A stretch of DNA of 64,000 nucleotides from Loxodes magnus. Taxonomy: Eukaryota > Ciliophora > Karyorelictea > Loxodida > Loxodidae. The position numbers and the translations under genes are program-made. Under the pieces are notes generated by a model that was not told where the DNA came from, ran no database searches, and saw only the letters and a program-made list of their open reading frames with translations. Positions 40,263 to 50,900 of the stretch are shown here, one piece after another. The stretch is taken from positions 24,394 to 88,393 of the forward strand of contig CAMPDV010001988.1 of the NCBI GenBank assembly GCA_946699065.1, read 5' to 3'. Positions within the stretch are counted from its first letter, which is position 1. The number at the start of each line of letters is the position of its first letter.

Positions 40263-42743
40263 ATGGAATCTAACGTTGAAGAGGATTTCGTTATTTCAAA
40301 ACAAGATTTTAAGAAAGGGAAAAAGTTGTCAAGTGGTAGCTTCGGAAAGGTTTATTAAGGAAAATGGCTTGGAGACACAGATGTGGCAATAAAATAGTTG
40401 TTTATTAAAACTACATCTGAGAGTACGAGAAAGGAGTTTGAATAAGAATTGTCGCTTTTGAGAATGTTAAGACATCCCAATGTGATATGGTTATATGGTT
40501 ATTGTCCTGATCCTTTGAGTTTGGTGATGGAGTTGATGTAGTAATCATTGTATGATTACTTAAAAAGTCAAGAGGTAATACCTTGGAAACTAAGATATCA
40601 AATTGGTTTAAATATAGCAAATGGTTTACATTATATACACAAGAAAAATATTATCCACAGGGATCTTAAGAGTTGCAATATTTTACTAGATGGGAATCAC
40701 GTAGCCAAAATAACTGATTTCGGATTGTCAAAGATAAAAAAAGAATCGGAGGCATGGAGTACTTAGCCATAAGTAGGAACGGTGCGATGGATGGCTCCTG
40801 AGTTGCTTAATATTAGGCCAAAATATAGCAAATAATCGGACATTTATGCGTTAGGGATGGTGTTATGGGAGTTAGCAGCCAGAATGTTACCGTTTAAGGA
40901 AGCTAAAAACGAAATTATAATATAAGCTATAATAAATAAAGTAAGAGAGGAAATACCAGAAGGTTGTCCTAAAGGTTTGAAACAAATAATAAATAGTTGT
41001 TGGGATGAGGAACCTTAAAATAGAATGGATATAGAGGCTATAAAAAAAATACTAAACGAGAATATCGAAACTGAAGACTCTCAAAATCCTTAATAAGTTT
41101 AGCCAAATTAAGTGAAGACTGGAGAAAAGAATTTAAGTTTAGTAAAAAAAGGAAGTAAAGAAGAAATAAAACAGGTTATTAAAGAGGAAAATAAGGCATA
41201 AGAAAGATCTATAGTTTAACCTACGGAAGAGATTTACTAAGTAAATGTTCTATCAATTGAGGAATTATCTTAGTATTTGTCTAAGTTATCAGCGCAAAAC
41301 ATTACTACACAATTTCTACTTTAAAGTGAGTTAAACAAGATAAGTTTAACTGGCTAAACGAGTTTAATGATCCAGTTAAGTAAATTTAAAAATGAAGCAA
41401 CTGATTAGAGTCTTATATAGATTATTAAAGTATGCAAAAATCAGTCAAAGATCTAATAAGCTGCGTCAAACTCAATAACAATGTTGAATTACATGAACTT
41501 CACCTTCACTTAATAAAACTTCGAAAACCTTGACTTAACTAACTCAGATCTCTCAGATACCACCTTCACAAATTGCAACTTCTAAAACTCCAATCTAACA
41601 TCATCCAACCTCCGTAACACTAAATTCATCAATTGCGACCTCTCCAACGCTAACCTCTCAATCTCATCTGAACACCCACACATATTCACTGGACACTCCT
41701 CATCAGTCACATCCGTGGCCATCTCACCTAACTCAAACTTAATAGTATCTGGCTCATTGACAAAACTCTTCGACTCTACAACATAGCTGAAGGTACCTGT
41801 AAGACCATGAGTGGTCACACTAGTTTTGTAAGATCTGTGGCTATATCCAGTGATTCAGAGTTCATCGTATCGGGAAGTGATGATTAGACGGTGAGACTAT
41901 GGGACGTCAAGACAGGTACCTGTAAGACCATGAGTGGTCACACAGATTCTGTATATGCTGTGGCTATATCCAGTGATTCAGAGTTCATCGTATCGGGAAG
42001 TGATGATGATACGGTGAGACTATGGGACGTCAAGACAGGTACCTGTAAGACCATGAGTGGTCACACTAGTTTGTATATCTGTGGCTATATCCAGTGATTC
42101 AGAGTTCATCGTATCGGGAAGTGCTGATACTACTCTTAGACTTTACAATATCAAGACAGGTACCTGTAAGACCATGAGTGGTCACACTAGTTATGTATTA
42201 TCTGTGGCTATATCTAGTGATTCCACTTACATCATATCTGGATCTTCTGACAAAACTATTCGTTTATGGAACTCAAGAACATAATAATGTACAAAGGTCT
42301 TATCGGGACACACCTCTCGTGTCTTATCGGTAATATTCTCGAGCAACAACAAGTATATTTTATCTGGATCATATGACAAGACAATAAGAATATGAAATAT
42401 CAATAATGGATAGTGTATCTGTGTACTATAGGGTCATACGGACACTGTGGGTAGTTTATCATTATCTAAGGACAACAATTGGTTGGTATCGAGTAACTAA
42501 AGTGCATTCTATACAGCTCAATCAAAAGATTACAACATTCGAAGATGGAACTTAGGAAGGATATTGAATGGAGTAGACACTAATAACTAGTAATAGGTAA
42601 GTTCAAATTTACCACATTTATATAGACTGACTGGAAAAGTATATGCTGACTATGGATTGCGATTTTAGAACTGCGTAATGACTAATACTACAATGAGTGT
42701 GGAGGACAGTAGAGATACATCAGGTGATCTATTTGGATTTTAA
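40263..42743 (+). CDS. TKL-type protein kinase with pentapeptide and WD40 repeats
   Basis: Predicted ~826 codons from ATG 40263, with TAA/TAG read as Gln. The kinase domain (residues ~16-270) has the glycine loop (SSGSFGKVY), Lys44, HRDLKSCN with Asp134, DFG with Asp152, and RWMAPE near 176-180, the pattern of tyrosine-kinase-like Ser/Thr kinases; all catalytic residues are present. A Gln/Lys-rich linker follows. Residues ~420-465 form pentapeptide repeats ([30 protein letters not shown]). Seven WD40 blades then form a probable propeller for binding a partner. A one-base loss near 41754 and a two-base loss near 42077 together restore the frame, so blades 1-4 are scrambled unless these are sequence errors. 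Blade 6 has TGA (42393-42395) where Trp is expected. The likely stop is TAA at 42741-42743, where in-frame TAA codons cluster; the next in-frame TGA is only at 43080. If UGA is stop, the protein ends in blade 6. Confidence 0.85.
41792..42281 (+). repeat. Near-identical 123-bp WD40-coding tandem repeats
   Basis: The word ggtacctgtaagaccatgag starts at 41792, 41915, 42038 and 42159. Spacing is 123, 123 and 121 bp, so each unit encodes one 41-residue WD blade. The shortened third interval carries the two-base loss. The units are far more alike at the DNA level than WD repeats within a protein usually are, which points to recent duplication or gene conversion within the gene. Confidence 0.9.
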
Positions 42744-42821
42744 ACTATTTAAACTATTTAATTTTACATTTAACAATTTAAAAATTTTCTAAGTCTTTAT
42801 TCTAATAAATTATATTCTCCT

Positions 42822-42844
42822 TCTTATTATTATTATTATTATTT
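42822..42844. repeat. TAT triplet run
   Basis: A short (TAT)n microsatellite just downstream of the kinase gene. Confidence 0.7.
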
Positions 42845-42890
42845 TATTTAAAGAAAAAAAATTGTAAGATTTTGTATTTTTTTCTAAGTC

Positions 42891-42955
42891 TTTTTATTAA
42901 TATTTTTATTAATATTTTTATTAATATTTTTATTAATATTTTTATTAATAATATT
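42891..42955. repeat. 12-bp tandem repeat tttttattaata
   Basis: About five head-to-tail copies of a 12-base A/T unit, ending in a slightly altered copy. Non-coding. Confidence 0.9.
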
Positions 42956-42999
42956 TTTACATTAGAGTAACTTTTTTTTTAAAAAATTTTTTGAAGTTT

Positions 43000-43315
43000 T
43001 AGAGCAAAAAGTTTTACAGTGCTAGGAAAATTTTAGAGTATGTACTAGAGTAAAATTTTAAAGTGTCAGGAAAAATTTTTGAAGTATGTACTAGAGCAAA
43101 AAGTTTTAAATTTTTCTAGTGATAGAAAAATTTTTGAAGTATGTACTAGAGTAAAAGTATTTAAATTTTTCCGGCGTCAGGAAAAATTTTTGAGGTATAT
43201 ACTAGAGCAAAAAGTTTTAAATTTTTCTAGTGCTAGGAAAATTTTTGAGTTATGTGCTAGAGCTAAAAATTTTTTAATTTTATATTATAGTCTTAGATTT
43301 TTTTGAGTTACGTGA
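43000..43315 (+). repeat. ~55-bp imperfect minisatellite
   Basis: About five diverged copies, each with a tgtactagag-like word (ctagag/ctag at 43045, 43091, 43146, 43202, 43257) followed by a T-rich stretch with a gtcagg/gctagg word. Spacing is 46, 55, 56 and 55 bp. Frames through it are not meaningful as protein. Confidence 0.8.
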
Positions 43316-43488
43316 TAGCACGAAGTTTTTTTTTAATTTGTTATAAAATTTAATTACGTTCGTTATAATTTTTAAGTTGCACAAAGTAATTTTCCGATAG
43401 GAAAAAAAGTAGAATACTGCATTTAATGTGCAGAAGATTAAATTTTCATGAGTTAGAAGCCCAGAAATGGCAAAAAGTGTCAAAGCCT

Positions 43489-43700
43489 TTTTTTGCTCAG
43501 CGTTTTACACTATAGGGGTGAGTTGGGACGGAACAAGCTGGGGGATTTCGGGATTAGTAGAGGGTCAGAAAGGAATTTTTTTTTCAAGAACAATTTTTAA
43601 AGTATAAAAGGTTTTTGAAAAAAATGGGAATAAAAAATTTGAGACTATTTTTTTTTGATTTTGGTTTCGAAATTTTTGATTTTGGTTTTGAAATTTTTTG
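43489..43700 (+). repeat. Diverged direct duplication, copy 1
   Basis: Shares with 44062-44250, in the same order, a ttttttgctcag start, a tttacact word, a ggaacaa..ctggggga block, an agggtcagaaagga block, a ttttgaaaaaa.atggga block and gattttggtttcgaaat. Offset is 574 bp. Confidence 0.85.
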
Positions 43701-43925
43701 ATTTAGGTTTTGAAATTTTTGATTTTGGTTTGAAATTTTTGATTTTGGTTTTGAAATTTTTTTTGATTTTGGATTTTGAAATTATTGATTTTGGGTTTTG
43801 AGATTATTGATTTTGATTTTGATTTTGATTTTTTTGAAATTATTGATTTTGGTTTTGAAAACTTTCGATTTTGTATTTTGGTTTTAAAGATTTAAGTTTT
43901 GGTTTTGAAAGTTTTTGTTTTTTTT
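43650..43925 (+). repeat. Minisatellite of gattttggttttgaaattttt-like units
   Basis: About ten imperfect copies of a T/G-rich unit of roughly 20-24 bp, each with gattttgg and gaaatt words separated by T-runs of varying length. The same unit is seen once or twice near 44228-44300. Confidence 0.8.
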
Positions 43926-44061
43926 TTATTTGAAAATTTTAGATTTTGGTGCATGATAAAAATTTTAAGAATTGGGTTTTGGTATTTTTTTTGATTTTTA
44001 GAGCTAAATAAAAGGCGAATAAGAGTATTTAAAGCATTAAATCGTGAAAAATTTAATTTTG

Positions 44062-44250
44062 TTTTTTTGCTCAGCTTTTTACACTGCAAGACTTTTTTCG
44101 TACGGAACAAACTGGGGGAAATCGGGATAGATAAAGGTCAGAAAGGAACAAATTTTCTAAAAAAAGTTTCAAAATATAAAAGAGTTTTGAGAAAAAATGG
44201 GATTAAAAAAAATGAAGGATATAATTTTTGATTTTGGTTTCGAAATGTTT
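44062..44250 (+). repeat. Diverged direct duplication, copy 2
   Basis: Pairs with 43489-43700; see that entry. It lies next to the GC-richer coding fragment at 44461-44740. Confidence 0.85.
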
Positions 44251-44460
44251 TGATTTTGGGTTGTGCTAATTTTTTTTTGAATTGAGTTGTTATAATTTTT
44301 TTGCTTTTGGGTAATGAAAAATTTTTTGATTTTTAGAGTCAATAAAAGTAGAAAAAGATCTTGAAATACAAAAAAAAAAAATCTACTAAGAAGAAATATT
44401 TCAAAAATAATGATAAAATAAATAAAATAAAAATATGCTAAGAAAAGTAAGAAATGATAA

Positions 44461-44740
44461 TTAAAAAGGTGGGAGCTGAGATTGACCTTCTGAATCATAC
44501 TTTCTGGTTTTATAGATAGGAACAAGCTCCTTTAACGAAGTGAGAAAGTCCATGGTCAAAGTAAACCTTTGCAAGGAAAAACATACCTCTTGATTATCCA
44601 CTCCTGGTAGGGGTTGAAGCATGGCTGCCAATAGCGATGGAGCTACTGGAAGCTGATTTTCGAAAGCAACAGGATGTCCCCAATATCCCATGAAGCCAGT
44701 GTTGGGATCGTAAAATGAGAAGAAGTTGCAGTCCGAAACG
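44461..44740 (-). CDS. GC-richer protein fragment of unknown function
   Basis: A compositional island on the minus strand reading FFSFYDPNTGFMGYWGHP, then VAFENQLPVAPSLLAAMLQP, LPGVDNQE and onward. Balanced residue use and GC content well above the surroundings argue for real coding. A standard-code open frame runs from ATG 44691 to TAA 44463-44461, and a reading in the same frame continues upstream to about 44740 with no other Met. A possible 20-nt intron (44567-44586, gtatgt...gcaaag on the minus strand) would switch the downstream frame to VYFDHGLSHFVKGACSYL, which looks more protein-like than the unspliced reading. I recognise no family. It sits between a minisatellite and the large satellite, so it may be one exon of a gene cut off by repeats, or a captured fragment. 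Confidence 0.5.
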
Positions 44741-44956
44741 AATTAAGCTTAAAAATAAATTATAGTCAAAGTAAAATATATAATTTTTTGCAAAATAAAT
44801 AAAAGAAACGAAGAAATAAAAGTAACTCTTTATTAAAAATATGAAAGTTATATAAAAAATAAGTATAACAATAAGATTATATTCATAGTGAAATTAGAAA
44901 AATAAAGAAAAAAAAACTGAAGTGTTGAAAAAATAAGATGATCTGATATATTACAT
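44741..44956. other. AT-rich spacer before the satellite
   Basis: No gene or motif. It runs directly into the first satellite unit. Confidence 0.6.
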
Positions 44957-47900
44957 AAGTGAAGAAGTAAAATAAGATAGAATTTCAGTTTTATTGAGTA
45001 TGCTTTGAGATAAGAGGAGTTATAAGTATTTTGAAAAGTGAGGAAGTAAAGTAAGAAAAGAAGATAGAATTTCAGCTTTTAGAGTTACTAAAACTTTGAG
45101 ATAAGAGGAGTTATAAGTATTTTGAAAAGTGAAGAAGTAAAGTAAGAAAAGAAGATAGAATTTCAGCTTTTAGAGTTACTAAAACTTTGAGATAAGAGGA
45201 TGTTATAAGTATTTTGAAAAGTGAGGAAGTAAAGTAAGAAAAGAAGATAGAATTTCTGCTTTTAGAGTTACTAAAACTTTGAGATAAGAGGAGTTATAGG
45301 TATTTTGAAAAGTGAGGAAGTAAAGTAAGAAAAGAAGATAGAATTTCAGTTTTAGAGTTACTAAAACTTTGAGATAAGAGGAGTTATAAGTATTTTGAAA
45401 AGTGAAGAAGTAAAGTAAGAAAAGAAGATAGAATTTCAGCTTTTAGAGTTACTAAAACTTTGAGATAAGAGGAGTTATAAGTATTTTGAAAAGTGAGGAA
45501 GTAAAGTAAGAAAAGAAGATAGAATTTCAGCTTTTAGAGTTACTAAAACTTTGAGATAAGAGGAGTTATAAGTATTTTGAAAAGTGAAGAAGTAAAGTAA
45601 GAAAAGAAGATATAATTTCAGCTTTTAGAGTTACTAAAACTTTGAGATAAGAGGAGTTATAGGTATTTTGAAAAGTGAAGAAGTAAAGTAAGAAAAGAAG
45701 ATAGAATTTCAGCTTTTAGAGTTACTAAAACTTTGAGATAAGAGGAGTTATAAGTATTTTGAAAAGTGAGGAAGTAAAGTAAGAAAAGAAGATAGAATTT
45801 CAGCTTTTAGAGTTACTAAAACTTTGAGATAAGAGGAGTTATAAGTATTTTGAAAAGTGAAGAAGTAAAGTAAGAAAAGAAGATATAATTTCAGCTTTTA
45901 GAGTTACTAAAACTTTGAGATAAGAGGAGTTATAAGTATTTTGAAAAGTGAAGAAGTAAAGTAAGAAAAGAAGATAGAATTTCAGCTTTTAGAGTTACTA
46001 AAACTTTGAGATAAGAGGAGTTATAAGTATTTTGAAAAGTGAAGAAGTAAAGTAAGAAAAGAAGATAGAATTTCAGCTTTTAGAGTTACTAAAACTTTGA
46101 GATAAGAGGAGTTATAAGTATTTTGAAAAGTGAGGAAGTAAAGTAAGAAAAGAAGATAGAATTTCAGCTTTTAGAGTTACTAAAACTTTGAGATAAGAGG
46201 AGTTATAAGTATTTTGAAAAGTGAAGAAGTAAAGTAAGAAAAGAAGATAGAATTTCAGCTTTTAGAGTTACTAAAACTTTGAGATAAGAGGAGTTATAAG
46301 TATTTTGAAAAGTGAGGAAGTAAAGTAAGAAAAGAAGATATAATTTCAGCTTTTAGAGTACTAAAACTTTGAGATAAGAGGAGTTATAAGTATTTTGAAA
46401 AGTGAAGAAGTAAAGTAAGAAAAGAAGATAGAATTTCAGCTTTTAGAGTTACTAAAACTTTGAGATAAGAGGAGTTATAAGTATTTTGAAAAGTGAGGAA
46501 GTAAAGTAAGAAAAGAAGATAGAATTTCAGCTTTTAGAGTTACTAAAACTTTGAGATAAGAGGAGTTATAAGTATTTTGAAAAGTGAAGAAGTAAAGTAA
46601 GAAAAGAAGATAGAATTTCAGCTTTTAGAGTTACTAAAACTTTGAGATAAGAGGAGTTATAAGTATTTTGAAAAGTGAGGAAGTAAAGTAAGAAAAGAAG
46701 ATAGAATTTCAGCTTTTAGAGTTACTAAAACTTTGAGATAAGAGGAGTTATAAGTATTTTGAAAAGTGAAGAAGTAAAGTAAGAAAAGAAGATAGAATTT
46801 CAGCTTTTAGAGTTACTAAAACTTTGAGATAAGAGGAGTTATAAGTATTTTGAAAAGTGAGGAAGTAAAGTAAGAAAAGAAGATAGAATTTCAGCTTTTA
46901 GAGTTACTAAAACTTTGAGATAAGAGGAGTTATAAGTATTTTGAAAAGTGAAGAAGTAAAGTAAGAAAAGAAGATAGAATTTCAGCTTTTAGAGTTACTA
47001 AAACTTTGAGATAAGAGGAGTTATAAGTATTTTGAAAAGTGAGGAAGTAAAGTAAGAAAAGAAGATATAATTTCAGCTTTTAGAGTTACTAAAACTTTGA
47101 GATAAGAGGAGTTATAAGTATTTTGAAAAGTGAAGAAGTAAAGTAAGAAAAGAAGATAGAATTTCAGCTTTTAGAGTTACTAAAACTTTGAGATAAGAGG
47201 AGTTATAAGTATTTTGAAAAGTGAGGAAGTAAAGTAAGAAAAGAAGATAGAATTTCAGCTTTTAGAGTTACTAAAACTTTGAGATAAGAGGAGTTATAAG
47301 TATTTTGAAAAGTGAAGAAGTAAAGTAAGAAAAGAAGATAGAATTTCAGCTTTTAGAGTTACTAAAACTTTGAGATAAGAGGAGTTATAGGTATTTTGAA
47401 AAGTGAGGAAGTAAAGTAAGAAAAGAAGATAGAATTTCAGCTTTTAGAGTTACTAAAACTTTGAGATAAGAGGAGTTATAAGTATTTTGAAAAGTGAGGA
47501 AGTAAAGTAAGAAAAGAAGATAGAATTTCAGCTTTTAGAGTTACTAAAACTTTGAGATAAGAGGAGTTATAAGTATTTTGAAAAGTGAAGAAGTAAAGTA
47601 AGAAAAGAAGATATAATTTCAGCTTTTAGAGTTACTAAAACTTTGAGATAAGAGGAGTTATAAGTATTTTGAAAAGTGAAGAAGTAAAGTAAGAAAAGAA
47701 GATAGAATTTCAGCTTTTAGAGTTACTAAAACTTTGAGATAAGAGGAGTTATAAGTATTTTGAAAAGTGAAGAAGTAAAGTAAGAAAAGAAGATATAATT
47801 TCAGCTTTTAGAGTTACTAAAACTTTGAGATAAGAGAGTTATAAGTATTTTGAAAAGTGAGGAAGTAAAGTAAGAAAAGAAGATAGAATTTCTGCTTTTA

Positions 47901-50900
47901 GAGTTACTAAAACTTTGAGATAAGAGGAGTTATAAGTATTTTGAAAAGTGAGGAAGTAAAGTAAGAAAAGAAGATATAATTTCAGCTTTTAGAGTTACTA
48001 AAACTTTGAGATAAGAGGAGTTATAAGTATTTTGAAAAGTGAAGAAGTAAAGTAAGAAAAGAAGATAGAATTTCAGCTTTTAGAGTTACTAAAACTTTGA
48101 GATAAGAGGAGTTATAAGTATTTTGAAAAGTGAAGAAGTAAAGTAAGAAAAGAAGATATAATTTCAGCTTTTAGAGTTACTAAAACTTTGAGATAAGAGA
48201 GTTATAAGTATTTTGAAAAGTGAGGAAGTAAAGTAAGAAAAGAAGATAGAATTTCTGCTTTTAGAGTTACTAAAACTTTGAGATAAGAGGAGTTATAAGT
48301 ATTTTGAAAAGTGAGGAAGTAAAGTAAGAAAAGAAGATAGAATTTCAGCTTTTAGAGTTACTAAAACTTTGAGATAAGAGGAGTTATAAGTATTTTGAAA
48401 AGTGAAGAAGTAAAGTAAGAAAAGAAGATAGAATTTCAGCTTTTAGAGTTACTAAAACTTTGAGATAAGAGGAGTTATAAGTATTTTGAAAAGTGAAGAA
48501 GTAAAGTAAGAAAAGAAGATAGAATTTCAGCTTTTAGAGTTACTAAAACTTTGAGATAAGAGGAGTTATAAGTATTTTGAAAAGTGAGGAAGTAAAGTAA
48601 GAAAAGAAGATAGAATTTCAGCTTTTAGAGTTACTAAAACTTTGAGATAAGAGGAGTTATAAGTATTTTGAAAAGTGAGGAAGTAAAGTAAGAAAAGAAG
48701 ATAGAATTTCAGCTTTTAGAGTTACTAAAACTTTGAGATAAGAGGAGTTATAAGTATTTTGAAAAGTGAAGAAGTAAAGTAAGAAAAGAAGATAGAATTT
48801 CAGCTTTTAGAGTTACTAAAACTTTGAGATAAGAGGAGTTATAAGTATTTTGAAAAGTGAAGAAGTAAAGTAAGAAAAGAAGATAGAATTTCAGCTTTTA
48901 GAGTTACTAAAACTTTGAGATAAGAGGAGTTATAAGTATTTTGAAAAGTGAAGAAGTAAAGTAAGAAAAGAAGATAGAATTTCAGTTTTATTGAGTATAC
49001 TAAAACTTTGAGATAAGAGGAGTTATAAGTATTTTGAAAAGTGAGGAAGTAAAGTAAGAAAAGAAGATAGAATTTCAGCTTTTAGAGTTACTAAAACTTT
49101 GAGATAAGAGGAGTTATAAGTATTTTGAAAAGTGAAGAAGTAAAGTAAGAAAAGAAGATATAATTTCAGCTTTTAGAGTTACTAAAACTTTGAGATAAGA
49201 GGAGTTATAAGTATTTTGAAAAGTGAGGAAGTAAAGTAAGAAAAGAAGATAGAATTTCTGCTTTTAGAGTTACTAAAACTTTGAGATAAGAGGAGTTATA
49301 AGTATTTTGAAAAGTGAAGAAGTAAAGTAAGAAAAGAAGATAGAATTTCAGCTTTTAGAGTTACTAAAACTTTGAGATAAGAGGAGTTATAAGTATTTTG
49401 AAAAGTGAAGAAGTAAAGTAAGAAAAGAAGATAGAATTTCAGCTTTTAGAGTTACTAAAACTTTGAGATAAGAGGAGTTATAGGTATTTTGAAAAGTGAG
49501 GAAGTAAAGTAAGAAAAGAAGATAGAATTTCAGCTTTTAGAGTTACTAAAACTTTGAGATAAGAGGAGTTATAAGTATTTTGAAAAGTGAAGAAGTAAAG
49601 TAAGAAAAGAAGATAGAATTTCAGTTTTAGAGTTACTAAAACTTTGAGATAAGAGGAGTTATAGGTATTTTGAAAAGTGAAGAAGTAAAGTAAGAAAAGA
49701 AGATATAATTTCAGCTTTTAGAGTTACTAAAACTTTGAGATAAGAGGAGTTATAAGTATTTTGAAAAGTGAGGAAGTAAAGTAAGAAAAGAAGATAGAAT
49801 TTCAGCTTTTAGAGTTACTAAAACTTTGAGATAAGAGGAGTTATAAGTATTTTGAAAAGTGAAGAAGTAAAGTAAGAAAAGAAGATAGAATTTCAGTTTT
49901 ATTGAGATCTTTTGAGATAAGAGGAGTTATAAGTATTTTGAAAAGTGAAGAAGTAAAGTAAGAAAAGAAGATAGAATTTCAGCTTTTAGAGTTACTAAAA
50001 CTTTGAGATAAGAGGAGTTATAAGTATTTTGAAAAGTGAGGAAGTAAAGTAAGAAAAGAAGATATAATTTCTGCTTTTAGAGTTACTAAAACTTTGAGAT
50101 AAGAGGAGTTATAAGTATTTTGAAAAGTGAGGAAGTAAAGTAAGAAAAGAAGATAAAATTTCAGCTTTTAGAGTTACTAAAACTTTGAGATAAGAGGAGT
50201 TATAGGTATTTTGAAAAGTGAAGAAGTAAAGTAAGAAAAGAATATAGAATTTCTGCTTTTAGAGTTACTAAAACTTTGAGATAAGAGGAGTTATAAGTAT
50301 TTTGAAAAGTGAAGAAGTAAAGTAAGAAAAGAAGATATAATTTCAGCTTTTAGAGTTACTAAAACTTTGAGATAAGAGGAGTTATAAGTATTTTGAAAAG
50401 TGAAGAAGTAAAGTAAGAAAAGAAGATAGAATTTCAGCTTTTAGAGTTACTAAAACTTTGAGATAAGAGGAGTTATAAGTATTTTGAAAAGTGAAGAAGT
50501 AAAGTAAGAAAAGAAGATAGAATTTCAGCTTTTAGAGTTTTATTGAAATCTTTTGAGATAAGAGGAGTTATAGGTATTTTGAAAAGTGAGGAAGTAAAGT
50601 AAGAAAAGAATATAGAATTTCAGCTTTTAGAGTTACTAAAACTTTGAGATAAGAGGAGTTATAAGTATTTTGAAAAGTGAAGAAGTAAAGTAAGAAAAGA
50701 AGATAGAATTTCAGCTTTTAGAGTTACTAAAACTTTGAGATAAGAGGAGTTATAAGTATTTTGAAAAGTGAAGAAGTAAAGTAAGAAAAGAAGATAGAAT
50801 TTCAGCTTTTAGAGTTACTAAAACTTTGAGATAAGAGGAGTTATAGGTATTTTGAAAAGTGAGGAAGTAAAGTAAGAAAAGAATATAGAATTTCTGCTTT

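Noticed and set aside
41582-41818. Minus-strand open frame across the pentapeptide/WD region
   Set aside because: It is the antisense shadow of the C-rich part of the kinase-WD40 gene.
42060-42110. Short intron in the fourth WD blade (a gtatat...ccag segment)
   Set aside because: Removing it would delete a WD beta strand present in every other blade. A two-base loss relative to neighbouring repeats explains the frame better.
43079-43306. Plus-strand open frame with repeated protein-like phrases
   Set aside because: It is a translation of the ~55-bp minisatellite; repeats drift in length and break the frame.
44169-44525. Minus-strand Phe/Leu-rich open frame
   Set aside because: It is a translation of T/A runs and of the duplicated G-rich block; no residue balance of a real protein.
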